Origin: Thermodesulfobacteriota bacterium
GTDB taxonomy: Bacteria > Desulfobacterota > Thermodesulfobacteria > Thermodesulfobacteriales > Thermodesulfatatoraceae
Direction: 5' to 3'
Assembly (NCBI GenBank): GCA_013154385.1
Contig: JAADCO010000137.1
Location: 1 to 8,713 of the forward strand
Length of the DNA stretch: 8,713 nt
This document shows, piece after piece, positions 1 to 6,597 of the stretch. Each line of letters starts with the position of its first letter. The first letter of the stretch is position 1. Below the pieces are notes generated by a model. That model searched no databases, had not been told where the DNA came from, and saw nothing but the letters and a program-made list of their open reading frames with translations. Both the position numbers and the translations under genes were made by a program.

Positions 1-1383
1 AGCGCCGCCGCCTATTCGCTGGGTGAGATAAGCGCCAAGATAGACTTCCGCGAGGAGATCCGCTCCGAGAGCTGGTGGACCTTCGACAAGCCCGGCATAG
101 ACGACAGCTACACCTTTTTTTCCAGCAAGATGCGTCTGGGTCTCGGCCTCAACTCCCGCTACGTGGACGGCTACGTGCAGTTCCACTGGACGCAGTTCTT
201 CAACCTCCCGGATGACGCGGGTTTCGGCACCGGCGCCCTCTACTACGGAAACAACAAAGGCCCCGGCCTCTGGAGTGATCCGGAAAACGTGGGCTACGCC
301 GCCATTTCGCAGGCCTGGTTGCGCTTCAAGTGCCCGGCAGTCGAAGGGCTTTCTCTCCGCGGCGGCCGTTTCGTCTACAACTCCGGGCTTGAGTACCTTC
401 CCAAGGACCCCACCCTCAAGTGGCTCACCAAGGCCCGTATCTCTCAGCGCCTCATCGGTGGGTTCGAATGGTCCCGTGTGGGTCGCTCCTTCGATGGTCT
501 GCAGATGGTCTACGATCAGCCGCAGTGGAACCTCACCGTGACCGCCGTGCATCCCACGCCGGGCGGTTTCTATCTGCGCCGTGACGACCCCACCCTCAAC
601 GGTTACTCCGTGCACGACGTGGACATCGTGGCCGTGGCCGCTACCCTCAAGGAAGGGTATGTCCCCGGTTTCGACGCCCAGCTCTTCTATTACTACTACA
701 ACGACGACCGCGGCCTTGCCCAGGACCCCGAGATCCACACCTTCGGCGGCCATCTCCTCTACACCCGGGAACTCGGTCCGGGCTCCTTTGACTTCCTCTT
801 CTGGGGCGCCTATCAGACGGGCACCTACGCCGGTGAAGACCACGACGCTTACGGCCTGGCCATCGAAGCGGGCTACAAGTTCAAAGAGGTCACCTGGCAG
901 CCCTGGGTGCGCGCGGGAATCTGGTACGGCTCCGGAGACGACGATCCCAACGACAACGATCACGAGACCTTCTTCATGATGATCCCCACCCTGCGGATCT
1001 ACGCCTTCACGCCCTTCTACAACCTGATGAACACCACCTATTACTTCGGACAGGTGATCTTCAAGCCGCATCCCAAAGTCACCGTGCGCAGCGACCTCAC
1101 CCGCCTCTACCTGACCGAAGAAGACGATTACTGGTATCTCGGTTCCGGTATCACCCGGCCCGACCAGTTCGGCTACGCGGCCAAGCCCAGCGGCGGAGAC
1201 GACGATCTCGGCACCATGTGGGACATCTCGCTCTTCATCAAGGACCTCTATCAGTACCAGGGCTTCAAGCTCGGTCTCAATCTCTACTACAGCCACGTTT
1301 GGGGTGGAGACGTGATCGAAAACAACTTCACCTCCGACGAAGACATGGACTTCTTCTACATGGAGGCGGTGATCACCTTTTAG
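1..1383 (+). CDS. Outer-membrane beta-barrel porin, alginate-export-like (5' end missing)
   Basis: The reading frame is open from base 1 to a TAG at 1381-1383, giving 460 residues; the true start lies upstream of the window. The first residues (SAAAYSLGEISAK) look like the end of a signal peptide followed by the mature N-terminus, so probably only the signal peptide is missing. The protein is rich in aromatic residues and in short alternating polar/hydrophobic strands, with Asp/Gly-rich loops (for example GDDDPNDND) and a C-terminal phenylalanine (MEAVITF), the usual signature of a barrel inserted by the BAM machinery. Segments such as the LRGGRFVYNSGLEYLP region and GFEWSRVGRSFDGLQMVYD resemble the alginate-export porin family. 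The substrate cannot be read from the sequence. Its position 57 bp upstream of napM on the same strand suggests a role in passage of nitrate, nitrite or another small anion. An ATG at 130 lies inside the barrel and is not the real start. Confidence 0.75.
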   Translation, partial: SAAAYSLGEISAKIDFREEIRSESWWTFDKPGIDDSYTFFSSKMRLGLGLNSRYVDGYVQFHWTQFFNLPDDAGFGTGALYYGNNKGPGLWSDPENVGYAAISQAWLRFKCPAVEGLSLRGGRFVYNSGLEYLPKDPTLKWLTKARISQRLIGGFEWSRVGRSFDGLQMVYDQPQWNLTVTAVHPTPGGFYLRRDDPTLNGYSVHDVDIVAVAATLKEGYVPGFDAQLFYYYYNDDRGLAQDPEIHTFGGHLLYTRELGPGSFDFLFWGAYQTGTYAGEDHDAYGLAIEAGYKFKEVTWQPWVRAGIWYGSGDDDPNDNDHETFFMMIPTLRIYAFTPFYNLMNTTYYFGQVIFKPHPKVTVRSDLTRLYLTEEDDYWYLGSGITRPDQFGYAAKPSGGDDDLGTMWDISLFIKDLYQYQGFKLGLNLYYSHVWGGDVIENNFTSDEDMDFFYMEAVITF

Positions 1384-1393
1384 AGAAAGGTCC

Positions 1394-1413
1394 AGGGGCC
1401 CAAACGGGCCCCT
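1394..1413 (+). other. GC-rich intercistronic hairpin between porin and napM
   Basis: A perfect 8-bp inverted repeat: AGGGGCCC (1394-1401), loop AAAC, GGGCCCCT (1406-1413). It starts 11 nt after the porin stop codon. No T-tract follows, so it is not a classical intrinsic terminator; it could be a weak terminator, an mRNA-stabilising 3' end for the porin message, or a processing boundary. Its 3' arm overlaps by three bases the anti-Shine-Dalgarno arm of the next hairpin. Confidence 0.6.
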
Positions 1414-1434
1414 CCTTCAATCCTTGGAAGGAGG
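1411..1434 (+). promoter_or_regulatory. Shine-Dalgarno-sequestering hairpin upstream of napM
   Basis: CCTCCTTC (1411-1418) is the exact reverse complement of GAAGGAGG (1427-1434), which is the ribosome-binding site of napM, with an 8-nt loop. Folding would hide the whole Shine-Dalgarno sequence six bases before the GTG start at 1441. The outer three pairs of the preceding hairpin (1394-1396 with 1411-1413) compete with this one, although a 5-bp remnant of the first could coexist with it. The complementarity is directly visible; a regulatory effect is inferred. Confidence 0.5.
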
Positions 1435-1440
1435 TGTATC

Positions 1441-1818
1441 GTGAGAAATATCCTTGCCTTGATGGTCCTTTTCCTCGGGTTGTTCTTGGTTGCCTGTCAA
1501 ACCGGTAAGGCAAGCAAGACCCAGGCCGCAGCCGCTCCCTCGGCCCAACATCCCGAACTCTCCGCGCGGGAGAAGCTGATCCCCTGCGCCACCTGCCATC
1601 GCGAAGTCACCCCGGAGATCTACGAGGAATGGTACAACTCGCTCCACGGCCTGGACAACGTGAAGTGTTTTCAGTGCCACGGCACCTACGAAAACTTTGC
1701 CGTGGAACCTCCCATCGGGCGTTGCGCCGCTTGTCACGCCCGGGAGGTGACCCACGCTCCCAAAAACAAGGCCTGCTGGGACTGCCATCCAGCCCATAAA
1801 TTCACTGTGCATCGGTAA
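1441..1818 (+). CDS. napM: NapM-type tetraheme cytochrome c lipoprotein
   Basis: A 125-residue protein with four c-type heme motifs: CATCH (49-53), CFQCH (76-80), CAACH (95-99) and CWDCH (112-116). Extra histidines at 37, 69, 105, 119 and 124 could serve as distal ligands. The N-terminus is a hydrophobic signal (residues 4-17) ending in a lipobox LVAC, with the lipidated cysteine at 19, then an Ala-rich linker (about 24-36). Gln at +2 is compatible with outer-membrane sorting. The GTG start is supported by GGAAGGAGG six bases upstream. Position directly before napA and the four-heme count match NapM of Desulfovibrio-type nap clusters, where it is thought to pass electrons to NapA in place of NapB. 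The function is inferred from context and heme content; the family assignment is fairly secure. Confidence 0.82.
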   Translation: MRNILALMVLFLGLFLVACQTGKASKTQAAAAPSAQHPELSAREKLIPCATCHREVTPEIYEEWYNSLHGLDNVKCFQCHGTYENFAVEPPIGRCAACHAREVTHAPKNKACWDCHPAHKFTVHR

Positions 1819-1824
1819 GGAGGT
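1816..1824 (+). promoter_or_regulatory. Ribosome-binding site of napA
   Basis: TAAGGAGGT spans the napM stop codon (TAA, 1816-1818) and ends six bases before the napA ATG at 1831. The overlap of stop codon and Shine-Dalgarno sequence suggests translational coupling of napM and napA. Confidence 0.7.
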
Positions 1825-1830
1825 GGCAAA

Positions 1831-4221
1831 ATGGCACTTTCCAGAAGAGAATTTTTGAAAAGGACAGCAGCCCTCACCGCCGCTTCGTTGGTGGGGATGA
1901 ACCTTCCTCTCAAGGTCGACCGGGCCCAGGCGGACGCTGACCGCTGGGTCAGGGGGACCTGCCGCTTCTGCGGTGTCGGTTGCCGGGTAGAGCTCGGCAT
2001 CAAGGACGGACGCCCGGTGGCCATAAGAGGTGTCCCTCAGTCGCGCACCAACATGGGTTACCTCTGCATGAAGGGCATGCTCTTCTACCAGCTCATGCGC
2101 CATCCGGATCGCCTCACCAAACCGCTCTATCGGGAGAGCAAAAAGGAGAAGTTCCGCGAGATCTCCTGGGAGGAGGCCCTCTCCATCGCCGCCAAGAAGT
2201 TTGCCGAGTCCATCAAGAATCACGGCCCGGATTCCGTGGCCTATTACGGCTCGGGACAGGCCCTCACCGAGGAGACCTATCTCTTCCAGAAGATCATGAG
2301 GGCCGGGCTCCGGACCAACAACGTGGAAGGCAACCCGCGGCTCTGCATGGCGAGCGCCGTGGGAGGATACATCACCTCCTTCGGGGCCGACGAGCCCATC
2401 GGCTCCTACGCCGACATCGAACAGGCCTTCTGCTTCTTCATCATCGGCAGCAACATGGCTGAAGCGCATCCGGTGCTCTTTCGGCGGGTCATGAGGCGCA
2501 AGCTCGACAATCCCCGCGAGGTGACGGTCATCAACGCCGATCCGCGTCGCTCCCCCACTTCCCGAATCGCCGACATCCATCTCCAGTTCAAGCCGGGCAC
2601 GGATCTCGCGCTGCTGAACGCCATGGCCTACGTCATCGTCGAGGAGAAGCTCTACAACGAGGACTTCCTGAACAACTACTGCACCTTCCGGGTGGGCAAG
2701 GAGAAAAAAGAGGTCAGCTTCGAGGACTACAAGAAGTTCATCTCGGCCTATACCCCGGAAAAGGCGGCTGATATTTGCGGCGGCAACATCACGCCGGACC
2801 TCATCCGCAAGGTCGCCCGCATCTTTGCCACCTCCCCGGCCACCATGAGCCTCTGGACCATGGGCATCAACCAGCGAATCCGCGGGGTCTGGGCCAACAA
2901 CCTCATCCACAACCTCCATCTCCTTACCGGTCAGCTCTGCCGCCCCGGCGCCGACAGCTTCTCCCTCACGGGTCAGCCCAACGCCTGTGGCGGAGTGCGC
3001 GAAGGCGGCGGTCTCTGCCATATCCTCCCCGGCCATCGGCCCGTCAAGGTGGACAAGCTTCGTCACGAAGTGGAGGACCTCTGGGGCGTGCCGCGAGGCC
3101 GCATCCCGGCCAAGCCCGGGTACCACACCATCGCCATGTTCTCCGCGGTGAACGAGGGCAAGATCAAGGCCATCTGGATCAACTGCACCAGTCCGGCCCA
3201 GAGTCTGCCCAACTGCGACAAGTACCGGAAGGGCATGGCCCGGGAAGACGTCTTCATCATCGTCACGGACATCTTCCCCACGAAGACCACCGAGCTGGCC
3301 AACCTCATCCTGCCCACGGCCTTCCATTTCGAGAAGACCGGGGTCTTCGGTTGCACGGAAAGGCGGTCTCAGCTCACGCTGAAGGCCATCGATCCCCCGG
3401 GAGAGGCCAAGCCCGAGGTCTGGATCGCCAGGGAATGGGCCTTAAAGCTCGCCGAAGAGCTCAACGACCCGGTGATCAAGAAGTGCGTGGAGCCCTTCCT
3501 CGGTCTCGAACCGGGCTACGAGCTGCCCAAGGCCATCTGGACGGAGTACACGCAGAAGCTCACCGCCGGGCGGGACAACGATCTGCGCGGCGCCACCTAT
3601 GAAGTGCTCCAGCAGCTCCCGGACGGCGTGCAGTGGCCGGCTCCCACCAAGGAGTGGGCGCTCAAGGGCGGCACCTACAAGAAGTTCGTCCGCGGGCTCG
3701 ATCCCCTGGCCGACGAGCACGCCATAGACGAAAAACCGTATCAGTTCTACGGTCCGGCCCACAAAGACCACAAGCTCTGGGTCTGGTTGCGCCCCTACAA
3801 GGGACCGGCCGAGGAACCCGACGCCGAGTACCCCTTCTATCTCTCCACCGGCCGCGTCATTGATCACTGGCACACCTCGAGCATGACCGGGCGCATCAAG
3901 GAGCTCATGCGCGCCAACCCGTACGCCTACATCGAGATCAACCCGAAGGACGCCCAGCGCCTGGGCATCAAGCCCGGGGACATGGTGCTCGTGGAGACCA
4001 GAAGGGGCAAGAACATCCTGCCCGCCAAGGTCTACGAAGGCCCCATGGAGGGCATGGTCTTCGTCTACTGGTACGACATGGCCGAAGACCGCATGATCAA
4101 CCGCGTGACCAAAGACGCCTTCGATCCGGGCTCCAAGGAGCCGGAGTTCAAGATCTGCGCTTGCCGGATCAAGCGACTCTCCGGTCCCAAACCGCTCAAG
4201 CCCTATCTCGTGCGACTCTAA
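1831..4221 (+). CDS. napA: Periplasmic nitrate reductase catalytic subunit (Mo-bis-MGD, [4Fe-4S])
   Basis: A 796-residue molybdopterin oxidoreductase expected to reduce nitrate to nitrite in the periplasm. A perfect Tat motif SRREFLK (residues 4-10) precedes a hydrophobic stretch and a likely cleavage after AQA (about 34). The N-terminal [4Fe-4S] cluster is coordinated by C44, C47, C51 and C79 (CRFCGVGC ... LCMKG). C172 in NPRLCMASAV is the expected Mo-ligating cysteine. NapA-type signatures follow: SLTGQPNACGGVRE, LPTAFHFEKTGVFG with TERRSQ, LSTGRVIDHWHTSSMTGR, and a C-terminal cofactor-binding segment with KEPEFKICA. The length lies between the monomeric Desulfovibrio enzyme (about 750) and the E. 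coli enzyme (about 830). The start is fixed by the SD six bases upstream and the intact Tat motif. Neighbours napM, napD, napG and napH strongly support nitrate rather than formate as substrate, although substrate specificity in this superfamily cannot be proven from sequence. Confidence 0.93.
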   Translation: MALSRREFLKRTAALTAASLVGMNLPLKVDRAQADADRWVRGTCRFCGVGCRVELGIKDGRPVAIRGVPQSRTNMGYLCMKGMLFYQLMRHPDRLTKPLYRESKKEKFREISWEEALSIAAKKFAESIKNHGPDSVAYYGSGQALTEETYLFQKIMRAGLRTNNVEGNPRLCMASAVGGYITSFGADEPIGSYADIEQAFCFFIIGSNMAEAHPVLFRRVMRRKLDNPREVTVINADPRRSPTSRIADIHLQFKPGTDLALLNAMAYVIVEEKLYNEDFLNNYCTFRVGKEKKEVSFEDYKKFISAYTPEKAADICGGNITPDLIRKVARIFATSPATMSLWTMGINQRIRGVWANNLIHNLHLLTGQLCRPGADSFSLTGQPNACGGVREGGGLCHILPGHRPVKVDKLRHEVEDLWGVPRGRIPAKPGYHTIAMFSAVNEGKIKAIWINCTSPAQSLPNCDKYRKGMAREDVFIIVTDIFPTKTTELANLILPTAFHFEKTGVFGCTERRSQLTLKAIDPPGEAKPEVWIAREWALKLAEELNDPVIKKCVEPFLGLEPGYELPKAIWTEYTQKLTAGRDNDLRGATYEVLQQLPDGVQWPAPTKEWALKGGTYKKFVRGLDPLADEHAIDEKPYQFYGPAHKDHKLWVWLRPYKGPAEEPDAEYPFYLSTGRVIDHWHTSSMTGRIKELMRANPYAYIEINPKDAQRLGIKPGDMVLVETRRGKNILPAKVYEGPMEGMVFVYWYDMAEDRMINRVTKDAFDPGSKEPEFKICACRIKRLSGPKPLKPYLVRL

Positions 4222-4226
4222 GAGCC

Positions 4227-4248
4227 GGGCCGCCCTCACGGGCGGCCC
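4227..4248 (+). other. GC-rich intercistronic hairpin between napA and napD
   Basis: A perfect 9-bp inverted repeat: GGGCCGCCC (4227-4235), loop TCAC, GGGCGGCCC (4240-4248). It starts 6 nt after the napA stop and ends 2 nt before the napD Shine-Dalgarno GGAGG (4251-4255). No T-tract follows. Its geometry matches the porin-napM hairpin (4-nt loop, G/C stem). It may stabilise the napA message or lower the expression of downstream genes relative to napA. Confidence 0.6.
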
Positions 4249-4260
4249 CTGGAGGACCCC

Positions 4261-4566
4261 ATGCCCATCGGCGGATTCGTGGTTCACGTTCAGCCAGAAG
4301 AAAAAGAGGAGCTCCTGCGCGAGCTTTCTCGCCATCCGCAGGTCGAGGTCTTTGGCCACGACGAAAAGGGACACCTCATCGTGGTCCTCGAAACCGAAAC
4401 TTCGGAGGAAATGGAGGCCCTGGTGGAGGAGCTTTCGCGCCTGCGCGGGGTGATCAACTTCAACCTGGCCTATCTGCACGCCGAAGACGAGGTGAAAAAA
4501 ATTGAAGCCGGAGAAATCAAGCCCGAGATCCGTTTCCATCGTCTCCGACCGGAGGAGTCTTCTTAA
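4261..4566 (+). CDS. napD: NapD, Tat-signal-binding maturation chaperone of NapA
   Basis: A 101-residue cytoplasmic protein starting MPIGGFVVHVQPEE, with the NapD pattern of a ferredoxin-like fold: strand GGFVVHV, helix EEKEELLRELSR, strands VEVFGHD and HLIVVLETE, helix EEMEALVEELSRL, then GVINFNLAYLHAED. NapD proteins bind the twin-arginine signal of NapA and hold back export until the molybdenum cofactor is inserted. The ATG at 4261 has GGAGG five bases upstream. The last 22 codons (IEAGEIKP onwards) overlap the start of napG in another frame, and this tail is beyond the usual conserved core. Identification rests on motif and position between napA and napG. Confidence 0.87.
   Translation: MPIGGFVVHVQPEEKEELLRELSRHPQVEVFGHDEKGHLIVVLETETSEEMEALVEELSRLRGVINFNLAYLHAEDEVKKIEAGEIKPEIRFHRLRPEESS
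4489..4494 (+). promoter_or_regulatory. Ribosome-binding site fixing the TTG start of napG
   Basis: GAGGTG lies inside napD, seven bases before the TTG at 4502. An in-frame TGA at 4493-4495 blocks any earlier napG start, and no ATG or GTG occurs in frame before the twin-arginine motif. TTG at 4502 is therefore the only ordinary start that keeps the Tat signal. Confidence 0.6.
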
Positions 4567-5137
4567 GGGTCTCTTGGGAAGCCTCCTCCTGCCGCGTCTG
4601 GCCCACGCCGGCCTTCTCAAAAGCCCCGTAGGGATCAACCATCTGCGGCCTCCGGGAGCCGTCCCCGAAGAGATCTTCCCCGCCAAGTGCATCCGTTGCG
4701 GCCGCTGCGCGGAGATCTGCTCCTATCGCTCCATCCGCGTGCTCGACATCCGCTACGGCGTCTACGCCGGGACGCCGCTGATCAACGTGGAGGAAGTGCC
4801 GTGCTATCTGTGCATGAAGTGCGTGGACGTCTGCCCCACCGGGACCCTGCGCCGCGTGAGCCAGGAAGAGGTGCGCATGGGGCTGGCGGTCATCAATCGG
4901 CGCCAATGCGTCACCTGGCGCGGGCTGGCCCTCTGCCGCACCTGCTACAACGTGTGTCCGTTCAAGGAAAAGGCCATCCATCTGGACCAGCTCCGCCCGG
5001 TGATAGACGAGAGGTTCTGCACCGGTTGCGGGCTCTGCGTCCACGGCTGTCCGCTGACCCCCAAGGCCATCAACATAGAACCCGTCTACGCCTTTGAAAG
5101 GAAGAGCAGGGATGTCCGGGAAGAAGAGGCGCTATAG
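4502..5137 (+). CDS. napG: NapG, Tat-exported ferredoxin-type subunit
   Basis: A 211-residue MauM/NapG-family protein. The N-terminal Tat signal has SDRRSLLKG (residues 15-23), a hydrophobic stretch and a likely cleavage after AHA (34-36). Sixteen cysteines form four [4Fe-4S] sets: CIRCGRCAEIC (63-73), CYLCMKCVDVC (101-111), C136 with CRTCYNVC (145-152), and CTGCGLCVHGC (173-183). NapG is thought to work with membrane-bound NapH as a quinol dehydrogenase that feeds electrons towards NapA, here probably through NapM. The start is a TTG, chosen because an in-frame stop lies two codons upstream and a good SD (GAGGTG) precedes it. The gene overlaps napD by 65 nt and napH by 26 nt, indicating translational coupling. 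Confidence 0.9.
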   Translation: MKPEKSSPRSVSIVSDRRSLLKGLLGSLLLPRLAHAGLLKSPVGINHLRPPGAVPEEIFPAKCIRCGRCAEICSYRSIRVLDIRYGVYAGTPLINVEEVPCYLCMKCVDVCPTGTLRRVSQEEVRMGLAVINRRQCVTWRGLALCRTCYNVCPFKEKAIHLDQLRPVIDERFCTGCGLCVHGCPLTPKAINIEPVYAFERKSRDVREEEAL

Positions 5138-5948
5138 CCGCTGGCGGCTAGCCGTCCAGACCGCCGCCTTTCTGGTGATACTGATCAACCCCTTCCTCAA
5201 CTACTATTGGCAGTTCTCCTTCGTGCAGGGCTGGTATCAGTCCCTCGGCATCGGCAAGCTCTGGTTCGTCTCGCCTCTTGAGGGGCTCGAAAGCATCCTG
5301 GTCTCAAAGACCGTCTATCTCCCGCTTCTCATCGGGATGCTCATCCCCGTGCTCCTGGCCCTCTTCCTGGGGAGGGTGTTCTGCGGCTGGATCTGTCCCA
5401 TTCACTTCCTGAGCGAGCTCGAAGACCGCCTCCTCAGGCTCTTGAGGATAAAGAGGCGCGACCTCTGGCGCCTGCCGCGGATGGTCTTCTGGTTCGCCCT
5501 CATCGGAGAACTCTTGCTCTCCATGATCATCGGAGCCCCGCTCTTCGTCTTCCTCTCGCCCCCGGGCCTTGTGGGGCGCGAGATCATGATGGCCGTCTTC
5601 TTCCACACCCTGGCCCTTGAGGGCGTGATCGTCGTCCTCGTGCTCACGCTCAACCTCTTCACCAGGCGCTTCTTCTGCCGCTATCTCTGCCCGCTCGGAG
5701 CGCTACTGGCCTTTCTAGGGAGCAAGCGCCGCCTCCTCGTGGTCAAGAGGGAAGAAGAATGCCTCAAATGCGGCCTGTGCGACCGCGCCTGCCCCTTGGG
5801 GCTTTCCCCCTCGCAGGGGGAAGGGGCCTCGCTCTACTGCTGGAACTGCGGAGAATGCGTGGATGCCTGCCGCCTGAACGCCCTCGCCTTCCGCTGGCGG
5901 GCTATTGGTCCCCGGGTTCAAAGCGATAGCCAACCCCGGGATGAGTGA
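5112..5948 (+). CDS. napH: NapH, membrane quinol dehydrogenase ferredoxin-type subunit
   Basis: A 278-residue inner-membrane protein with about four hydrophobic segments (roughly residues 14-29, 68-88, 125-148 and 157-183) and a short basic N-terminus. Two membrane-associated cysteine motifs, CGWICP and CRYLCP, are typical of NapH and related proteins. The cytoplasmic C-terminal region has two [4Fe-4S] motifs, CLKCGLCDRACP and CWNCGECVDAC. With NapG it is expected to oxidise quinol. ATG at 5112 is preferred because AAGGAA lies about 8 bases upstream; an in-frame TTG at 5094 lacks a ribosome-binding site. After the last cluster region the final residues (about GPRVQSDSQPRDE) look like a non-conserved tail, and they are encoded antisense to the 3' end of the convergent regulator gene. 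Confidence 0.9.
   Translation: MSGKKRRYSRWRLAVQTAAFLVILINPFLNYYWQFSFVQGWYQSLGIGKLWFVSPLEGLESILVSKTVYLPLLIGMLIPVLLALFLGRVFCGWICPIHFLSELEDRLLRLLRIKRRDLWRLPRMVFWFALIGELLLSMIIGAPLFVFLSPPGLVGREIMMAVFFHTLALEGVIVVLVLTLNLFTRRFFCRYLCPLGALLAFLGSKRRLLVVKREEECLKCGLCDRACPLGLSPSQGEGASLYCWNCGECVDACRLNALAFRWRAIGPRVQSDSQPRDE
5802..5824. other. Strong inverted repeat inside napH, downstream of the regulator gene
   Basis: TTCCCCCT (5804-5811), loop CGC, AGGGGGAA (5815-5822) is a perfect 8-bp stem, extendable to about 10 bp (5802-5824) with one G-U pair on the plus-strand RNA. It lies in the linker between the two NapH ferredoxin motifs. On the minus strand it sits about 80 nt past the response regulator stop codon, where it could act as a transcript end for the two-component operon, but no U-tract follows in either direction. 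Confidence 0.4.
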
Positions 5949-6597
5949 TGATGAAGCGCGGTTTTTCGGGATCGGGTTCGATCTTCTGGCGCAGGCGCTG
6001 GATGTGCACGTCGAGGGCCCGACTCCACGGATAGATCTCCTTCCGCGGCCAGAGCTCGCGCCGCAGAAACTCCCGGGAAAGGACCTCTCCCGGATGGGAG
6101 GCGAGGATCTTCAGGAGATCGAACTCCTTTCTCGTGAGCCGTACCGGACGGCCGTCCACGTAGACCTCCCGGCGCCGCTCGTCTATCTTCAAGGGGCCGA
6201 AGTCCAACACTTCCTTGCGCACGCTCGCGGGCTTCGTGCGCCGGAGGCAGGCCCTGATGCGGGCCACCACCTCCAGGTATTCGAACGGTTTGGTGATGTA
6301 GTCGTCCGCTCCGTATTCGAAACCGCGCAGCTTGTCGGAGATGCTGTCCCTTGCGGTGAGCATGAGGATGGGCAGATCGTTCATCTCGCGGATCTTCTGA
6401 CAGACCTTGAGCCCGTCCATGTCCGGAAGGTTGAGGTCGAGAACGACCAGATCCGGCCTCTTCTCCCGCAGGAGCTTGAGCCCCTCTTGTGCCGTTTCCG
6501 CCCCGTAGACCTCGAAACCGTCCAGTTCAAGCTGGTCCTTGAGAATAAGGAGAATGTCGCGGTCATCCTCAATGATGAGAATTTTGGCCTTTTCCAC
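5902..6597 (-). CDS. OmpR/PhoB-family response regulator
   Basis: A 231-residue DNA-binding response regulator. The receiver domain (about 1-120) has the acidic pocket E10/D11, phosphoacceptor D54 in VVLDLNLPDMDG, T81 in MLTARD and K103 in TKPF. The C-terminal winged-helix domain (about 130-231) shows VRLTRKEFDLLKILASHPGEVLS, a DVHIQRLRQKIEPD recognition-helix region and a final GVGYRFEP, all standard for OmpR/PhoB. The start is GTG at 6597, six bases after GGAGG (minus strand); a longer frame back to 6765 only reads through the kinase gene. It overlaps the kinase by 29 nt, so the two are co-translated partners. Its targets are unknown; the neighbouring cytochrome and nap genes are likely candidates. 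Its 3' end overlaps napH by 47 bp. Confidence 0.94.
   Translation of the reverse strand: MEKAKILIIEDDRDILLILKDQLELDGFEVYGAETAQEGLKLLREKRPDLVVLDLNLPDMDGLKVCQKIREMNDLPILMLTARDSISDKLRGFEYGADDYITKPFEYLEVVARIRACLRRTKPASVRKEVLDFGPLKIDERRREVYVDGRPVRLTRKEFDLLKILASHPGEVLSREFLRRELWPRKEIYPWSRALDVHIQRLRQKIEPDPEKPRFIITHPGVGYRFEPGDQ

Noticed and set aside
1417..3327. Long minus-strand open frame opposite napM and napA
   Set aside because: It is antisense to genes with clear heme, Tat and molybdopterin motifs. Its composition is that of a high-GC shadow frame and no domain is recognisable.
3442..4692. Long minus-strand open frame opposite napA, napD and napG
   Set aside because: It spans three well supported genes on the other strand, with no recognisable domain.
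5094..5111. TTG start for napH at 5094
   Set aside because: No Shine-Dalgarno sequence precedes it, whereas ATG at 5112 has AAGGAA at a suitable distance.
5900..5940. GGTTCAAA flanked by CCCGGG repeats, resembling part of a tRNA T-arm
   Set aside because: The flanks do not form the T-stem and no acceptor, D or anticodon arms can be found. The CCCGGG copies can pair but only over a loop of 18 nt.
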